From positions 1,178,001 to 1,242,000 of the forward strand of contig NZ_CP013862.1 in the NCBI RefSeq assembly GCF_001307805.1: 64,000 bases of DNA, written 5' to 3'. Made by a program: the position numbers and the translations under genes. Below, piece after piece: positions 10,265-20,546 of this stretch. Position 1 is the stretch's first letter. Each line of letters opens with the position of its first letter. The notes beneath the pieces are model-generated. The model was not told the origin of the DNA. It saw only the letters and a program-made list of their open reading frames with translations, and did not search any database. The stretch is from Lentibacillus amyloliquefaciens (GTDB lineage: Bacteria; Bacillota; Bacilli; Bacillales; Amphibacillaceae).

Positions 10265-11818
10265 TTGGCCAAACAATCATTTCTAAAAGGCACATTAATT
10301 CTTATCGCAGCAGGCATGATAACAAGGCTGCTCGGTTTTATAAATCGTTTGGTGGTAGCCAGAGTAATGGGTGAAGAAGGTGTCGGTTTGTATATGATGG
10401 CACTTCCTACATTGTTTCTGGTCATTACATTGACACAGCTTGGTCTTCCTGTGGCTATATCCAAACGGGTATCTGAAGCAGAGGCTAAAAATGATAAAGC
10501 CAAAATTAAGCGGATTCTTGTTGTCTCCCTGCTTCTCACCGGAGTTTTAAGTGTTGCTTTTACAATTGGCATGGTCATGGCTGCACCTTTTATCGCAACA
10601 ACTTTGCTGACTGATGAACGGACGCTTTATCCACTGATTGCCATTAGCCCAATTATACCAATCATAGCTGTGTCTTCTGTTCTGAAAGGCTACTTTCAAG
10701 GGAGACAGAACATGAAGCCGCAAAGTTTTGCCCTGGTTATTGAACAGATTGTAAGGATTGCTTTTGTCGCTATTTTTATCAAGCTTCTTATCCCGTATGG
10801 GGTGGAGTTCGCTGCTGCAGGTGCTATGTTCAGTGTTATTTTGGGTGAGCTGGCTTCACTGGCCTATCTTATTTATTTATTTAAACGTAAAAAAATCGTT
10901 CATATCAGGCACCGTTTTTTATATTACGTGAAATCCGGTCAAGATACAATCAAGGAGCTTTTTTCAATCGCACTGCCAAGTACCGGCAGCAGGCTTATCG
11001 GCAACATATCACATTTTCTGGAGCCGATCCTTGTTGCCCAGAGTCTTGCCATTGCAGGCATTTCCAGTTCTATGGCAACAAAACAATACGGCGAATTGAC
11101 CGGTTATGTATTACCGTTGCTGTTTTTGCCTACTTTTATTACAAATTCCTTGTCAATTGCCCTGGTGCCTTCTATATCCGAGGCAGATGCCAATCAAAAT
11201 AAAGGTCTGATCCATCACAGGATTCATCAATCAATCAGAATATCATTTGCATCAGGCGCATTGGCAACGATTGTTCTGACATTATTTGCCTCACCTATAT
11301 TACAATATATGTATGGAACAGACAACGCCAGTCATTTTCTAGTGCTGATGGCACCTTTCTTTATTCTGCTTTATATCCAATCACCATTGCAAGCTGCCTT
11401 GCAGGCTCTTGATTTAGCGAGACCTGCTATGGCAAACAGCTTAATCGGTGCAGCTGTAAAACTCACTGTTATGTTTTTGCTTGCTTCTAATCCTGACTTT
11501 GGGATAAATGGAGTTGCCATTGCTATGGCAGTTGGCGTTGTACTTGTTACGCTGCTTCATCTCATGAGCCTTCACAAGAAAATTGGCTTCATGATCGCCT
11601 GGGGTGATTTGTTTAAAATGGGGTTGTTGATCTTCTTTTTGCTGCTGTCGGGAAATTTTTTAAAAGATATGTTCACGAATTTTGAAACCAATCTATTCAT
11701 TTTCATTCTGATGCTTTTCATTTTGACCATCATTTATATATTACTTCTTTTTGCCTTACGGTTTATTACGCGGGAAGAGTTAAGTCAGCTACCAATAATT
11801 AATAAATGGTTCGATTAA
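10265..11818 (+). CDS. spoVB: stage V sporulation protein B, MOP-superfamily flippase
   Basis: 517 aa polytopic membrane protein with about 14 TM segments (MATE/MOP exporter superfamily). It is needed for spore cortex synthesis, where it is thought to move a lipid-linked peptidoglycan precursor across the forespore outer membrane. The N-terminal GLYMMALPTLFLVITLTQLG and central YFQGRQNMKPQ are typical of SpoVB and related polysaccharide flippases. The start is a TTG at 10265 behind GAAGGTAGG. It is divergent from comN and ends in a clear terminator. Confidence 0.88.
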   Translation: MAKQSFLKGTLILIAAGMITRLLGFINRLVVARVMGEEGVGLYMMALPTLFLVITLTQLGLPVAISKRVSEAEAKNDKAKIKRILVVSLLLTGVLSVAFTIGMVMAAPFIATTLLTDERTLYPLIAISPIIPIIAVSSVLKGYFQGRQNMKPQSFALVIEQIVRIAFVAIFIKLLIPYGVEFAAAGAMFSVILGELASLAYLIYLFKRKKIVHIRHRFLYYVKSGQDTIKELFSIALPSTGSRLIGNISHFLEPILVAQSLAIAGISSSMATKQYGELTGYVLPLLFLPTFITNSLSIALVPSISEADANQNKGLIHHRIHQSIRISFASGALATIVLTLFASPILQYMYGTDNASHFLVLMAPFFILLYIQSPLQAALQALDLARPAMANSLIGAAVKLTVMFLLASNPDFGINGVAIAMAVGVVLVTLLHLMSLHKKIGFMIAWGDLFKMGLLIFFLLLSGNFLKDMFTNFETNLFIFILMLFILTIIYILLLFALRFITREELSQLPIINKWFD

Positions 11819-11846
11819 AAAAACGCTGTGTCTGCAGCGTTTTTTT
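11817..11846. terminator. bidirectional terminator spoVB / transporter
   Basis: An A7-CGCTG / CAGCG-T7 hairpin starts at the spoVB stop codon. Flanking A and T runs make it work for both converging genes. Confidence 0.85.
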
Positions 11847-11852
11847 AATCAT

Positions 11853-13147
11853 TTAAGAACCCATATATGGAATCAAGTAACGAATATAAATGTAAACTGT
11901 TGCAACTATAAGCGACAATATAACAAACGGAAGACCATATAGCAAAAAGCGGATAAATGACAGTTTCTGGTTCTCTCCCTCAGCCAGACCTGCCACGACC
12001 ACATTGGCCGAAGCACCAACCAATGTGGCATTCCCCCCAGACAGGCACCTAATGCCAGTGACCACCAAATAGGATCAAGGTAAACCATTCCATAGCCTTC
12101 AAGCTCTTCAACAACCGGGATCATGGCTGCTACAAACGGTATATTATCCACAATTCCTGAAAACAAGCCGGAAATCCACAAAATTAATATAGCGGTGACT
12201 GCAAAATCACCATCTGTCCATAATATAATCGCTCTAGCCAGTTCATCAATAATCCCTGCCGATTCAAGCCCGCCGACTAATGTAAAAAGACCGATAAAGA
12301 AAAACAGTGTCACCCATTCCACTCGCGAGAATACTTTTTCTGTTTCCAGCTCTTTTTCGGTGAGCAAAAGCAATAATATAGCCCCGCTCAAAGCAATAAC
12401 AGTCAGATCGATATGAATAAAGGAATGCAGCAAGAAACCGATTAAAGTCATAGTCAACACAGCAATGGATTGATATAACATAGGTGTTTTGACAAGATAT
12501 GACGATGCCTCAGTTTTCATCAATTCATCGACATTTCTGTTTTGGGCCTGCAATGTCTTCCGGAACAAGGGCAGCATTATCATTAACATAATGAAAAACA
12601 TGATCACCGCTACCGGTGCAAGGTGATTAATAAATGACAAAAAGGTGAAATTCTCAACTGCCTGTCCAATCATGATATTCGGCGGATCCCCAATAAGTGT
12701 AGCAGTCCCGCCTATATTGGAACTGAAAATAATAATCAGTAAATAAGGAAAAGCAGGTAAATTTAATTGCTTGGTTACCTTCAGAATGATCGGCACCAGA
12801 ATGAGAACCGTCGTCACATTATCCAGCATTGCGGAACCTAAAGCAGTGAGGATACTGACACCAATGAAGAGCGGAACGGGCGCTCCTCTTATTTGCTGAG
12901 CAAATCTGACAGCAATAAATGAAAAAAGCCCTGTTTTCTCAGTTATAGAAATAAGCACCATCATTGAGAACAATAATGAAATCGTATTCCAATCAATATA
13001 ATTTTCAAACACATCATCGACACTGTAAACACCGGTCAATAACAACAAAGCGCCGCCAGCCATTGCAACGACTGCGCGATTTATTCTTTCTGTCATAATA
13101 AATATATAACTGACAATAAAAATGATTCCCGCCAATAGTATGTCCAT
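11853..13147 (-). pseudogene. ArsB/NhaD-family ion transporter, frameshifted
   Basis: SLC13/ArsB/NhaD-type membrane transporter, probably anion or Na+/H+ exchange. The first half has MLDNVTTVLILVPI and GGTATLIGDPPNIMIG; the second half has VDNIPFVAAMIPV. The reading frame is lost in a run of six C (six G on the coding strand) at 12033-12038. One added G would continue CLGGNATLVGASANVVVAG and finish a normal C-terminus at 11853 (about 431 aa). As written, the frame runs on to 11906 with an unrelated tail. The start is ATG 13147 with AGAGGATG upstream. Sequencing error and true mutation cannot be separated here. Confidence 0.8.
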
Positions 13148-13204
13148 ACGCCATCCTCTTTTTAGTAAAATTGGTTGTTCTTTAATCCGTGTTCAAAAAT
13201 AAGG

Positions 13205-13325
13205 ATAAAGTGAAACTTCATTCAGCGGAATGAATTTTTCCGTTGAATGTTAGTTGAACAGAATCGGGCATTTATGGTCAGTTAGCCGCCGTTTTTTGGG
13301 CGGGTTACTAATCATTATATGCGGG
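13205..13325 (+). repeat. family B structured repeat, copy B1
   Basis: Begins ATAAAGTGAAACTTC. Hairpin 1 pairs ATTCAGCGGAA (13220-13230) with TTCCGTTGAAT (13238-13248). The conserved linker GTTGAACAGAATCGGGCATT follows, then hairpin 2 (CCGCC/GGCGG core) and the tail TATATGCGGG. Oriented toward yrzE. Confidence 0.8.
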
Positions 13326-13452
13326 GAAAAAGGACCGAGAAGTTCGAGGCGGCGAAGCTCCCAGTACCGGAACGTATGCAGTTAATACGTGAGTAACGGA
13401 AAATCAAGCCAACGAAAAATTCGACGTGTCATTTTTACCGGACTTTTTGAAC
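13326..13452 (-). repeat. family C element, copy C2 (one end truncated)
   Basis: Reverse orientation: ends CCGGACTTTTTGAAC at 13452 and shares AAAAGGACCG...AAGTTCGAGGCGG with C1. The outermost bases of the other terminus are replaced by the end of B1, so one element was inserted into or against the other. Confidence 0.65.
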
Positions 13453-13564
13453 AACCTCTTTTACAGATATATGCTATGAAAAAACAAAATATTTTGAGTC
13501 TATTTTTTGTTTGAATGAATAGGATGATAATACATGGACAATCTTTGGAAGGGAGGCGGACAGA

Positions 13565-13945
13565 ATCCGCAAACAACAATTTATCGCCCTGCTGTACGGA
13601 TGGATCATTGTTTTAGGACTGATACTGCTGATGAGTGTTATACTCGCAGTTCTGCTGCAATTCACGGGAATGAACGAAACAACGTTATCATGGGTGACGT
13701 TGGCAGTCGGTTTAATCAGTTTATTTATTGGCGGTCTTATTGCCGGTATAAAAGGAAAAGAAAAAGGATGGGTGATTGGGGCAATTACTGGGGCAGGCTT
13801 TACACTTTTTACATTTCTTGTTCAATACCTTGGTTATCAGCAAGGGTTTTCATTGGAGCAGTCGCTTCATCATACGGGATTTATACTGGCAGCCCTTCTT
13901 GGCGGAATGATTGGCGTGAATTTAATCAAATCCAATAAGCAATAA
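13565..13945 (+). CDS. yrzE: TIGR04086-type membrane protein (YrzE-like), probable AUC start
   Basis: Small membrane protein with four hydrophobic segments; function unknown, conserved next to yajC in Bacilli. The first ATG (13631) would delete most of the first TM segment. Upstream the frame stays open as RKQQFIALLYGWIIVLGLIL. A strong GGGAGG at 13551-13556 sits eight bases before an ATC codon at 13565, and no ATG, GTG or TTG in this frame lies at a suitable distance. I infer initiation at AUC, giving 126 aa. The alternatives are ATG 13631 (104 aa) or a base error at the start codon. Confidence 0.65.
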   Translation: MRKQQFIALLYGWIIVLGLILLMSVILAVLLQFTGMNETTLSWVTLAVGLISLFIGGLIAGIKGKEKGWVIGAITGAGFTLFTFLVQYLGYQQGFSLEQSLHHTGFILAALLGGMIGVNLIKSNKQ

Positions 13946-13953
13946 CTAAAAAA

Positions 13954-13985
13954 GGAAGCCAGTTTTGTGTGATTGGCTTCCTTTC
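13954..13985. terminator. bidirectional terminator yrzE / yajC
   Basis: GGAAGCCA pairs with TGGCTTCC around a 12-base loop; an A run precedes it and T-rich sequence follows, between the two converging genes. Confidence 0.8.
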
Positions 13986-14015
13986 ATATTAGCTTTATGT
14001 ATCATTCATAAAGTG

Positions 14016-14285
14016 TTATTGTGCATCGTCATTTTTAACTTCCCGAATTGCTGAACGGTCATAAGTCAACCTCGGTCCGTCGCCTGGTTGAAGGATAACT
14101 GTATTTTCGTCAATCGCATGGATTTCAGCATGAAAACCGCCGATTGTAACCACTTTATCACCCTTTTGCATGTTATCTTGCATTTGTTTGACTTGCTTTT
14201 GTCTCTTTTGCTGTGGACGGATAAGCAAGAAGTAAAAAATGACAAACATTAAAATAATGGGCAACAATGTTGCGAGCATTTCCAT
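14016..14285 (-). CDS. yajC: preprotein translocase subunit YajC
   Basis: 89 aa protein with a single N-terminal TM helix (residues about 5-22) followed by the conserved RPQQKRQKQ and a small cytoplasmic domain (GDKVVTIGG). It is an accessory of the SecDF-YajC holotranslocon. The ATG at 14285 has GGAGGG upstream. It follows tgt closely, as in most Bacilli (queA-tgt-yajC operon). Confidence 0.95.
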   Translation of the reverse strand: MEMLATLLPIILMFVIFYFLLIRPQQKRQKQVKQMQDNMQKGDKVVTIGGFHAEIHAIDENTVILQPGDGPRLTYDRSAIREVKNDDAQ

Positions 14286-14304
14286 TTATATATTCCCTCC
14301 TCTA

Positions 14305-15459
<1,155 letters not shown>

Positions 15460-15500
15460 TTAAAGGTTTTCTAAACAGTTTGCCTTTTATGAAAAAGCAT

Positions 15501-16529
15501 TCAAAGGATTAACATCGCGTCGCCAAAGCTGAAGAATCGGTACCGCTCATTAACAGCCTCCTGATAAGCATTCATAATACTTTCTCTGTTGGCAAACGCA
15601 CTCACCATCATAATTAACGTTGACTTAGGCAAGTGGAAATTAGTAATAAGGCCATCAATCGCTTGAAATTCATAAGGCGGATAAATAAAGATATCCGTCC
15701 AGCCGCTTGATTCGGCAAAATTACCGTTGTTATCCCGGACAATTGTCTCCAGTGTCCGTGTTGACGTTGTACCGACTGAAATAATCCGGCCGCCATTTTC
15801 TTTAACGGTTTTTAGTTTTTCTGCTGTTTTCCCCGACATGTGGTAAAACTCAGCATGCATTTTATGTTCTTCAATCTTATCTGCACTAACCGGCCTGAAG
15901 GTGCCCAGTCCGACATGAAGCGTAATGAATTCAATCGATACGCCCATCGCCTTTATCTCATCCAGCAGTTCATTTGTGAAATGCAAACCTGCAGTCGGAG
16001 CGGCAGCTGAACCTTCTTCACTTGCATAAACTGTCTGATAGCGTTCCTTCTCTGACAGCTGTTCTTTAATATAAGGCGGAAGCGGCATCTGGCCCAGTTC
16101 ATTTAATATTTCATAAAAAATGCCCTCATACGCCAGCTGTAAAATACGGCCGCCATGATCTTTAAGACCCGTGCACGTCGCACGAATTTTTCCATCGCCG
16201 AAATTTATAACCGTTCCTTTTTTTACCTTTTTAGCCGGTTTTACAAGGACTTCCCACAAATCCTTTCCTTGCTGGTGTAGAAGGAGAACTTCCACGTTTG
16301 CCCCTGTGTCTTCTTTTATGCCGTACAACCTTGCAGGCAGCACACGGGTATCATTCAATACGAGACAATCACCTTTTTTTAAGTATCGTTTGATATCGGT
16401 GAACTGTTTATGCTCTATTTCTTGTTCAGTCCGGTGCAGAACGAGAAGCCGGGAGGCATCCCTGTTTTTCAATGGCGTCTGTGCTATCAGGTCGTCCGGC
16501 AAGTCAAAATCAAATTCATCTATGTTCAT
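15501..16529 (-). CDS. queA: S-adenosylmethionine:tRNA ribosyltransferase-isomerase
   Basis: Converts preQ1-tRNA to epoxyqueuosine-tRNA using the ribosyl part of SAM. 342 aa with the expected N-terminal [17 protein letters not shown] and the SAM-pocket region [12 protein letters not shown], and the C-terminal FSFGDAMLI. The ATG at 16529 lies eight bases after AGGAGAG. First gene of the queA-tgt-yajC unit; a family C repeat lies just upstream. Confidence 0.97.
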   Translation of the reverse strand: MNIDEFDFDLPDDLIAQTPLKNRDASRLLVLHRTEQEIEHKQFTDIKRYLKKGDCLVLNDTRVLPARLYGIKEDTGANVEVLLLHQQGKDLWEVLVKPAKKVKKGTVINFGDGKIRATCTGLKDHGGRILQLAYEGIFYEILNELGQMPLPPYIKEQLSEKERYQTVYASEEGSAAAPTAGLHFTNELLDEIKAMGVSIEFITLHVGLGTFRPVSADKIEEHKMHAEFYHMSGKTAEKLKTVKENGGRIISVGTTSTRTLETIVRDNNGNFAESSGWTDIFIYPPYEFQAIDGLITNFHLPKSTLIMMVSAFANRESIMNAYQEAVNERYRFFSFGDAMLIL

Positions 16530-16557
16530 GATGCTCTCCTAACTGTTTTTAAATGCT

Positions 16558-16665
16558 GTTCAAAAAGTCCGGTAACAATGACACATCGGTGTTTCTAGTT
16601 GGCTTGTTTCTCCGCTCCTTGGAAAAGAAAAGCACTAATGTTCGCGTGCGATGCGGACTCAGACT
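16558..16665 (+). repeat. family C element, copy C3 (right end missing)
   Basis: Starts GTTCAAAAAGTCCGGTAAC and matches C1 through TTTCTAGTTGGC and GTTCGCGTGCGATG. It stops at the DUF2905 stop codon without the right inverted terminus. It fills almost the whole queA/DUF2905 gap. Confidence 0.7.
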
Positions 16666-16666
16666 T

Positions 16667-16858
16667 TTAGCGAAATTTTCCTAAGATAAAAAAGATGAGC
16701 GTTAAAATAACACTGACAACAATCGATGTCATAATCGGAAAATGAAGTGTGAAATTTTCCCTTTTAATTGTAATATCTCCGGGCAACTTCCCGATAAACG
16801 TCCAAATAACACCAATTACAACAAAAATAATGCCAAGGGTGATAAATATTTTCCCCAT
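16667..16858 (-). CDS. DUF2905-family small membrane protein
   Basis: 63 aa with two TM helices (residues about 4-22 and 42-61) joined by the characteristic LPGDI stretch; typical DUF2905. Function unknown. The ATG at 16858 follows the ruvB stop by two bases, so translation is probably coupled to ruvB. The same gene is found after ruvB in other Bacilli. Confidence 0.85.
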   Translation of the reverse strand: MGKIFITLGIIFVVIGVIWTFIGKLPGDITIKRENFTLHFPIMTSIVVSVILTLIFFILGKFR

Positions 16859-16860
16859 AT

Positions 16861-17862
16861 TCAGCCGTCTTCTTTCCTGATTCCTAAATGCTGGTATGCC
16901 TTCTGTGTGATGACACGCCCGCGTGGGGTACGCTGGATAAAACCGATTTGCAGTAAATATGGTTCATATACATCTTCTATCGTCTGGGCTTCTTCCCCGA
17001 CTGTTGCTGCAATCGTATCCAATCCAACCGGTCCGCCTTGAAAACCATCGATAATGCTCTTCAACAGTTTGTGATCAATATGGTCCAATCCGGCATCATC
17101 AACCTGAAGCATCTCAAGTGCACGATCTGTTGTTTGCAGACTGATTTCTTTTTCACCTTTTACTTGTGAAATATCACGAATCCGTTTTAGCAGCCTGTTG
17201 GCAATACGAGGTGTTCCTCTCGATCGGCGGGCAACCTCACCAGCTGCCTCATGGGTAATCGATGTCTTAAATATTTCGGTCGTCCGCTCAACAATATCAC
17301 ACAATTCTTTTGCATCGTAAAATTCCAGGCGGCTCAGTACACCAAAACGATCACGCAATGGCGCAGACAATAATCCCGCTCTGGTAGTGGCTCCAACCAG
17401 GGTGAATGGCGGCAAATCGATGCGGACGGATCTTGCGCTCGGTCCATCACCAATGACAATATCGATGAAAAAATCTTCCATTGCCGGATATAATATTTCT
17501 TCCACAGATTTTGGCAAACGATGAACCTCATCAATGAACAATACATCACCAGGCTCAAGTGACGACAGAATGGCTGCCAAATCACCGGACCGTTCAATCG
17601 CCGGACCGGAAGTGGAGCGGAATTGCACACCCATTTCGTTGGCAATAATTGCAGCCAGCGTCGTTTTACCAAGACCAGGCGGCCCGTATAACAATACATG
17701 GTCCAGTGCTTCTTCACGCATTTTGGCTGCCTGGATAAAAATACTTAAATTCTCTTTTATCTTTGGCTGGCCTATATATTGTTTCAAGTTTGTGGGCCGG
17801 AGACTGAGCTCAACAGTGGAATCTTCATTTTGTAATTCACCTGTTACCATACGCTCTTCCAT
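16861..17862 (-). CDS. ruvB: Holliday junction branch migration helicase RuvB
   Basis: AAA+ ring motor that drives Holliday junction branch migration with RuvA. Walker [10 protein letters not shown], Walker B FIDEVHRL, sensor/arginine region [12 protein letters not shown] and the C-terminal winged helix ([12 protein letters not shown]). Three ATGs occur in a row at 17868-17862. The ribosome site AAGGTGG overlaps the ruvA stop, and the third ATG (17862) has the best spacing, giving 333 aa. Confidence 0.96.
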   Translation of the reverse strand: MEERMVTGELQNEDSTVELSLRPTNLKQYIGQPKIKENLSIFIQAAKMREEALDHVLLYGPPGLGKTTLAAIIANEMGVQFRSTSGPAIERSGDLAAILSSLEPGDVLFIDEVHRLPKSVEEILYPAMEDFFIDIVIGDGPSARSVRIDLPPFTLVGATTRAGLLSAPLRDRFGVLSRLEFYDAKELCDIVERTTEIFKTSITHEAAGEVARRSRGTPRIANRLLKRIRDISQVKGEKEISLQTTDRALEMLQVDDAGLDHIDHKLLKSIIDGFQGGPVGLDTIAATVGEEAQTIEDVYEPYLLQIGFIQRTPRGRVITQKAYQHLGIRKEDG

Positions 17863-17874
17863 CATCATCCCACC

Positions 17875-18480
17875 TTATTTATTCTTCATAAGCAATGCTA
17901 ATGCGATACGGACCGTTTCATCAGTGCCGCTCGTGCTTTCTTTCCTCAATTCTGGGAGCACTGCTTTAATTTCACGTTCAGTGTAGCCAAGCGATTTTAA
18001 TGCTTCCTGTGCTTCTTGTAATCCTTCTGACGTTTCACCGGCTTGCAAGTCTTCTGAAGCTCCGGCCGGAATGGATACCACCGTGGATAATTTGCCTTTT
18101 AAATCAAGAATAATTTGTCTGGCTGTCTTTTTGCCAATGCCGGGAAGGCTTGTCAGAAATTTGTCATCTTCTTGTTCAATGGCTGCTATCAATCCGGCCG
18201 CATCAACACTTCCCAGTATAGACAATGCTCCTTTGGGCCCGATACCGGATACAGAAATCAGATTGGTAAATAGTACTTTTTCATCTTCATTCCGAAAACC
18301 ATAAAGAATTTGTGCATCCTCCCGCACATAATGATATGTACTGACCGAAACGTCGTTATATAAAGATGACTGAAACACAAATGGATCGGGACATATAATC
18401 TCATAACCGACCCCGTTTACATCCACAATCATGGCGTTTTCATCTATTTTAACCAATGTTCCTTTTATATAAGCAATCAT
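17875..18480 (-). CDS. ruvA: Holliday junction branch migration protein RuvA
   Basis: Tetrameric DNA-binding partner of RuvB. 201 aa, the usual length: N-terminal OB fold (MIAYIKGTLVKI), two helix-hairpin-helix motifs (SGIGPKGALSIL, LPGIGKKTARQI) and the C-terminal RuvB-contact domain. The start is the ATG at 18480 behind GGAGAAGG; a longer frame reads into the upstream repeat and is rejected. Family B copy B5 abuts its ribosome site, so B5 probably forms part of the ruvAB leader RNA. Confidence 0.96.
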   Translation of the reverse strand: MIAYIKGTLVKIDENAMIVDVNGVGYEIICPDPFVFQSSLYNDVSVSTYHYVREDAQILYGFRNEDEKVLFTNLISVSGIGPKGALSILGSVDAAGLIAAIEQEDDKFLTSLPGIGKKTARQIILDLKGKLSTVVSIPAGASEDLQAGETSEGLQEAQEALKSLGYTEREIKAVLPELRKESTSGTDETVRIALALLMKNK

Positions 18481-18494
18481 CAGACCTTCTCCTT

Positions 18495-18648
18495 TATCCC
18501 GCCTGTAACTGGCAGTAAGACCCCACCTCAAATGTTCGCGTATACGATGAAGATTAGGTTAGGGATGGCTGCCAGTAAATGTCCGATTCTTTCATCTAAC
18601 AATTAGTGGGGGGAGAAAGAACCCCCGCTGATTGAAGATTCACTTTAT
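18495..18648 (-). repeat. family B structured repeat, copy B5
   Basis: Reverse orientation. Hairpin 1 has a GGGGG/CCCCC stem. The diverged linker reads AAAGAATCGGACATTTA. The hairpin 2 outer stem pairs CTGGCAG with CTGCCAG. Element boundaries are ATAAA on both sides. Its 3' end runs straight into the ruvA Shine-Dalgarno sequence. Confidence 0.75.
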
Positions 18649-18802
18649 CTCCCTGAACCTATCTTAACATAACTATTCATGAAAAAGTTAATATGGGAAA
18701 TGATTAACGCGGGTATAACTCACCTGAGAACATAACAGGCCTTACCCGAGCAGGTGGACTTTTATTTCTCTCCGGGCTGTTCAAGCTTCCTGAATATTAC
18801 GT

Positions 18803-18848
18803 TCAAAAGAAAACTTCCATTCTCAATAACTGAGAACAGAAGTAAGAA
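18803..18848 (-). terminator. terminator of yebC
   Basis: Minus strand: TTCTCA/TGAGAA stem with flanking ACTTC/GGAAGT pairs, then TTTTCTTTT, directly after the yebC stop. Confidence 0.7.
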
Positions 18849-18853
18849 TGCCG

Positions 18854-19585
18854 CTAACCGTCTATCTCCATGTTGTGGTGGATGTCTTGAGTATCTTCAC
18901 TATCCTCCAGCATATCAATCAGGTTTAACATTTTTTGTTCGTCTTCCTCAGAAGGGGTACTGTGTGTTTGCGGGAAAAATGTCACATCGGCTTCTTCAAG
19001 TTCATAGTCATTATCACGCAGATAGTCGCGTACATTTTGAAAACTTTCCGGAATCGTGTAGATTTCAAACACACCATTTTCATAGACGATGTCATCAGCT
19101 CCGGCCTCTATTACTTCCATGCTGATTTCGTCCTCATCAATAGCTCCGTCTTTGTTCTCGATCACAATGTAGCCTTTACGGTCAAACATAAATGTTACAC
19201 TGCCGTTCTCACCGAGATTTCCGTCATTCTTTTTAAAAGCATGCCTGACCTCTGATGCGGTTCTGTTTTTATTGTCGGTCAGAACATTGATAATAACAGC
19301 AATGCCGCCAGGCCCGTAGCCCTCATAGGTGATTTCTTCATAATTTGCACCGTCCAGGTCACCGGTTGCTTTTTTGATAGCACGGTCAATATTGTCATTG
19401 GGCATATTATCTGCTTTTGCCTTATCAACTGCTGTCCGAAGTGAGGGGTTCATATCAAGATCCCCGCCGCCTTCCTTAGCGGCCGTATATATATTTTTTG
19501 CATGACGCATAAATATTTTGCCTTTTTTTGCATCCTGAGCATTCTTTCTTCGTTGTATATTATGCCATTTAGAATGACCTGCCAT
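18854..19585 (-). CDS. yebC: YebC/PmpR-family protein
   Basis: 243 aa protein of the widespread YebC family (B. subtilis YrbC), described variously as a DNA-binding regulator and as a ribosome-associated translation factor. N-terminal [14 protein letters not shown] and the central [10 protein letters not shown] and [14 protein letters not shown] are diagnostic. The start ATG at 19585 has GAGGGGGAG upstream. The region in front carries two tandem family B repeats in the opposite orientation. Confidence 0.93.
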   Translation of the reverse strand: MAGHSKWHNIQRRKNAQDAKKGKIFMRHAKNIYTAAKEGGGDLDMNPSLRTAVDKAKADNMPNDNIDRAIKKATGDLDGANYEEITYEGYGPGGIAVIINVLTDNKNRTASEVRHAFKKNDGNLGENGSVTFMFDRKGYIVIENKDGAIDEDEISMEVIEAGADDIVYENGVFEIYTIPESFQNVRDYLRDNDYELEEADVTFFPQTHSTPSEEDEQKMLNLIDMLEDSEDTQDIHHNMEIDG

Positions 19586-19647
19586 AAGACAGACTCCCCC
19601 TCTGTACATGAATTTCCTTATTAACTATACCAAAAAAGCCGATATGA

Positions 19648-19767
19648 ATAAAGCGAAACTTTATTCAGCGGGACGATTTTATCCGCTGAATATTAGTTGA
19701 GCAGAATCAGGCATTTAGGGACAATTTACCGCCGTTTTTTGGCGGGTTATTGTCCCTTACATGAGTG
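19648..19767 (+). repeat. family B structured repeat, copy B2 (tandem unit 1)
   Basis: ATAAAGCGAAACTTTATTC start. Hairpin 1 ATTCAGCGG/CCGCTGAAT (19663-19671 with 19683-19691). Linker GAGCAGAATCAGGCATTTA. Hairpin 2 GGGACAAT/ATTGTCCC with CCGCC/GGCGG. The unit repeats after 120 bp as B3. Together with B3 it fills most of the 321-bp gap between yebC and the coxA-like gene. Confidence 0.85.
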
Positions 19768-19883
19768 GAAAAGCGAAACTTTATTCAGCGGGACGATTTT
19801 ACCCGCTGAATATTAGTTGAGCAGAATCAGGCATTTACGGGCAGTTGTTTCGTCTTTAGAATTACTGTCCGTTATATGCAGGT
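19768..19883 (+). repeat. family B structured repeat, copy B3 (tandem unit 2)
   Basis: Left half is almost identical to B2 (one change extends the stem to ATTCAGCGGG/CCCGCTGAAT). The right half carries a completely different hairpin 2, CGGGCAGT/ACTGTCCG with an unrelated loop, then TTATATGCAGG. Confidence 0.85.
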
Positions 19884-19906
19884 TGAGGGGGGAGCTTCAT
19901 TGTACC

Positions 19907-20464
19907 CTAAAAATGTTCTCTGTCCCGATTGAAAAACTCCCGCAAAAATTCACGAACATCACCATTAAACTGGTCCAGCTGAGAATCTTTATTACGCATC
20001 CGATCCCAGTATATATCATCTGTATACACATGGACCTCTTTATTCGGCACCATTTCTTTCACTTCCTGTTCAACCACCTCTCGCATGTCCGGAGGTGCCT
20101 GATCGGTCAGCATTACACCGACTACAACGCGCTCATCGGTAACAGCAACCTGAGCTTGTCGTATGTCATTCCGCTGTTTTAATTGTGTGGAAATTGATTG
20201 CGACATTTCATTCGTGAACAAATCACTTTGAGCATTCTCATCACCTTTGTTTATCTCTCCCTGATTATTCTCAGGATAATCATTATTCATCCCGGGATTA
20301 TCAGTGTTTTTTCCAAGCCTTTCATTTTGTTCCTGCTCAGTTTCATAATTAATCAGTTGAGAATTACTATCTTCCCGGGAGCTTCCTTCCTCGCCTGTTT
20401 CATATTGGGCACACCCGATAAATACAAATAAAATTAACGGCATCATCCATTTGGTTTTCTGCAT
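19907..20464 (-). CDS. coxA: YhcN/YlaJ-family sporulation lipoprotein (CoxA-like)
   Basis: 185 aa. A lipoprotein signal with Cys in LFVFIGCAQ is followed by an acidic, Asn/Glu-rich linker. The C-terminal YhcN/YlaJ domain then follows (RQAQVAVTDERVVVGVML). B. subtilis coxA (yrbB), a spore cortex lipoprotein, lies in the same place between yrbC and safA, which is why I use that name. The start is the ATG at 20464 behind AGGGAGG. Expression is presumably forespore-specific, but no promoter was assigned. Confidence 0.75.
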   Translation of the reverse strand: MQKTKWMMPLILFVFIGCAQYETGEEGSSREDSNSQLINYETEQEQNERLGKNTDNPGMNNDYPENNQGEINKGDENAQSDLFTNEMSQSISTQLKQRNDIRQAQVAVTDERVVVGVMLTDQAPPDMREVVEQEVKEMVPNKEVHVYTDDIYWDRMRNKDSQLDQFNGDVREFLREFFNRDREHF

Positions 20465-20546
20465 CAAATAACCTCCCTTACCATTAGGATGGATAAGCAA
20501 GGTTATTTTAATCAATAAATCATGGAATTATTCTTCTCTAACGCTT

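Larger units (their letters stand above)
13148..13564. other. intergenic repeat cluster (417 bp)
   Basis: Contains family B copy B1 and family C copy C2 back to back, then about 110 bp leading to yrzE. No credible gene: the short minus-strand frames of 60-65 codons run through repeat or leader sequence. Confidence 0.7.
18481..18853. other. intergenic region ruvA-yebC (373 bp)
   Basis: Holds family B copy B5 (18495-18648) and the yebC terminator. About 150 bp between them show nothing recognisable. bofC, found near this position in B. subtilis, is not here. Confidence 0.6.

Noticed and set aside
13534..13938. 134-codon plus-strand frame starting ATG 13534
   Set aside because: Contains the ribosome site of yrzE and runs in the wrong frame; the product lacks any membrane or domain pattern, unlike the overlapping yrzE frame.
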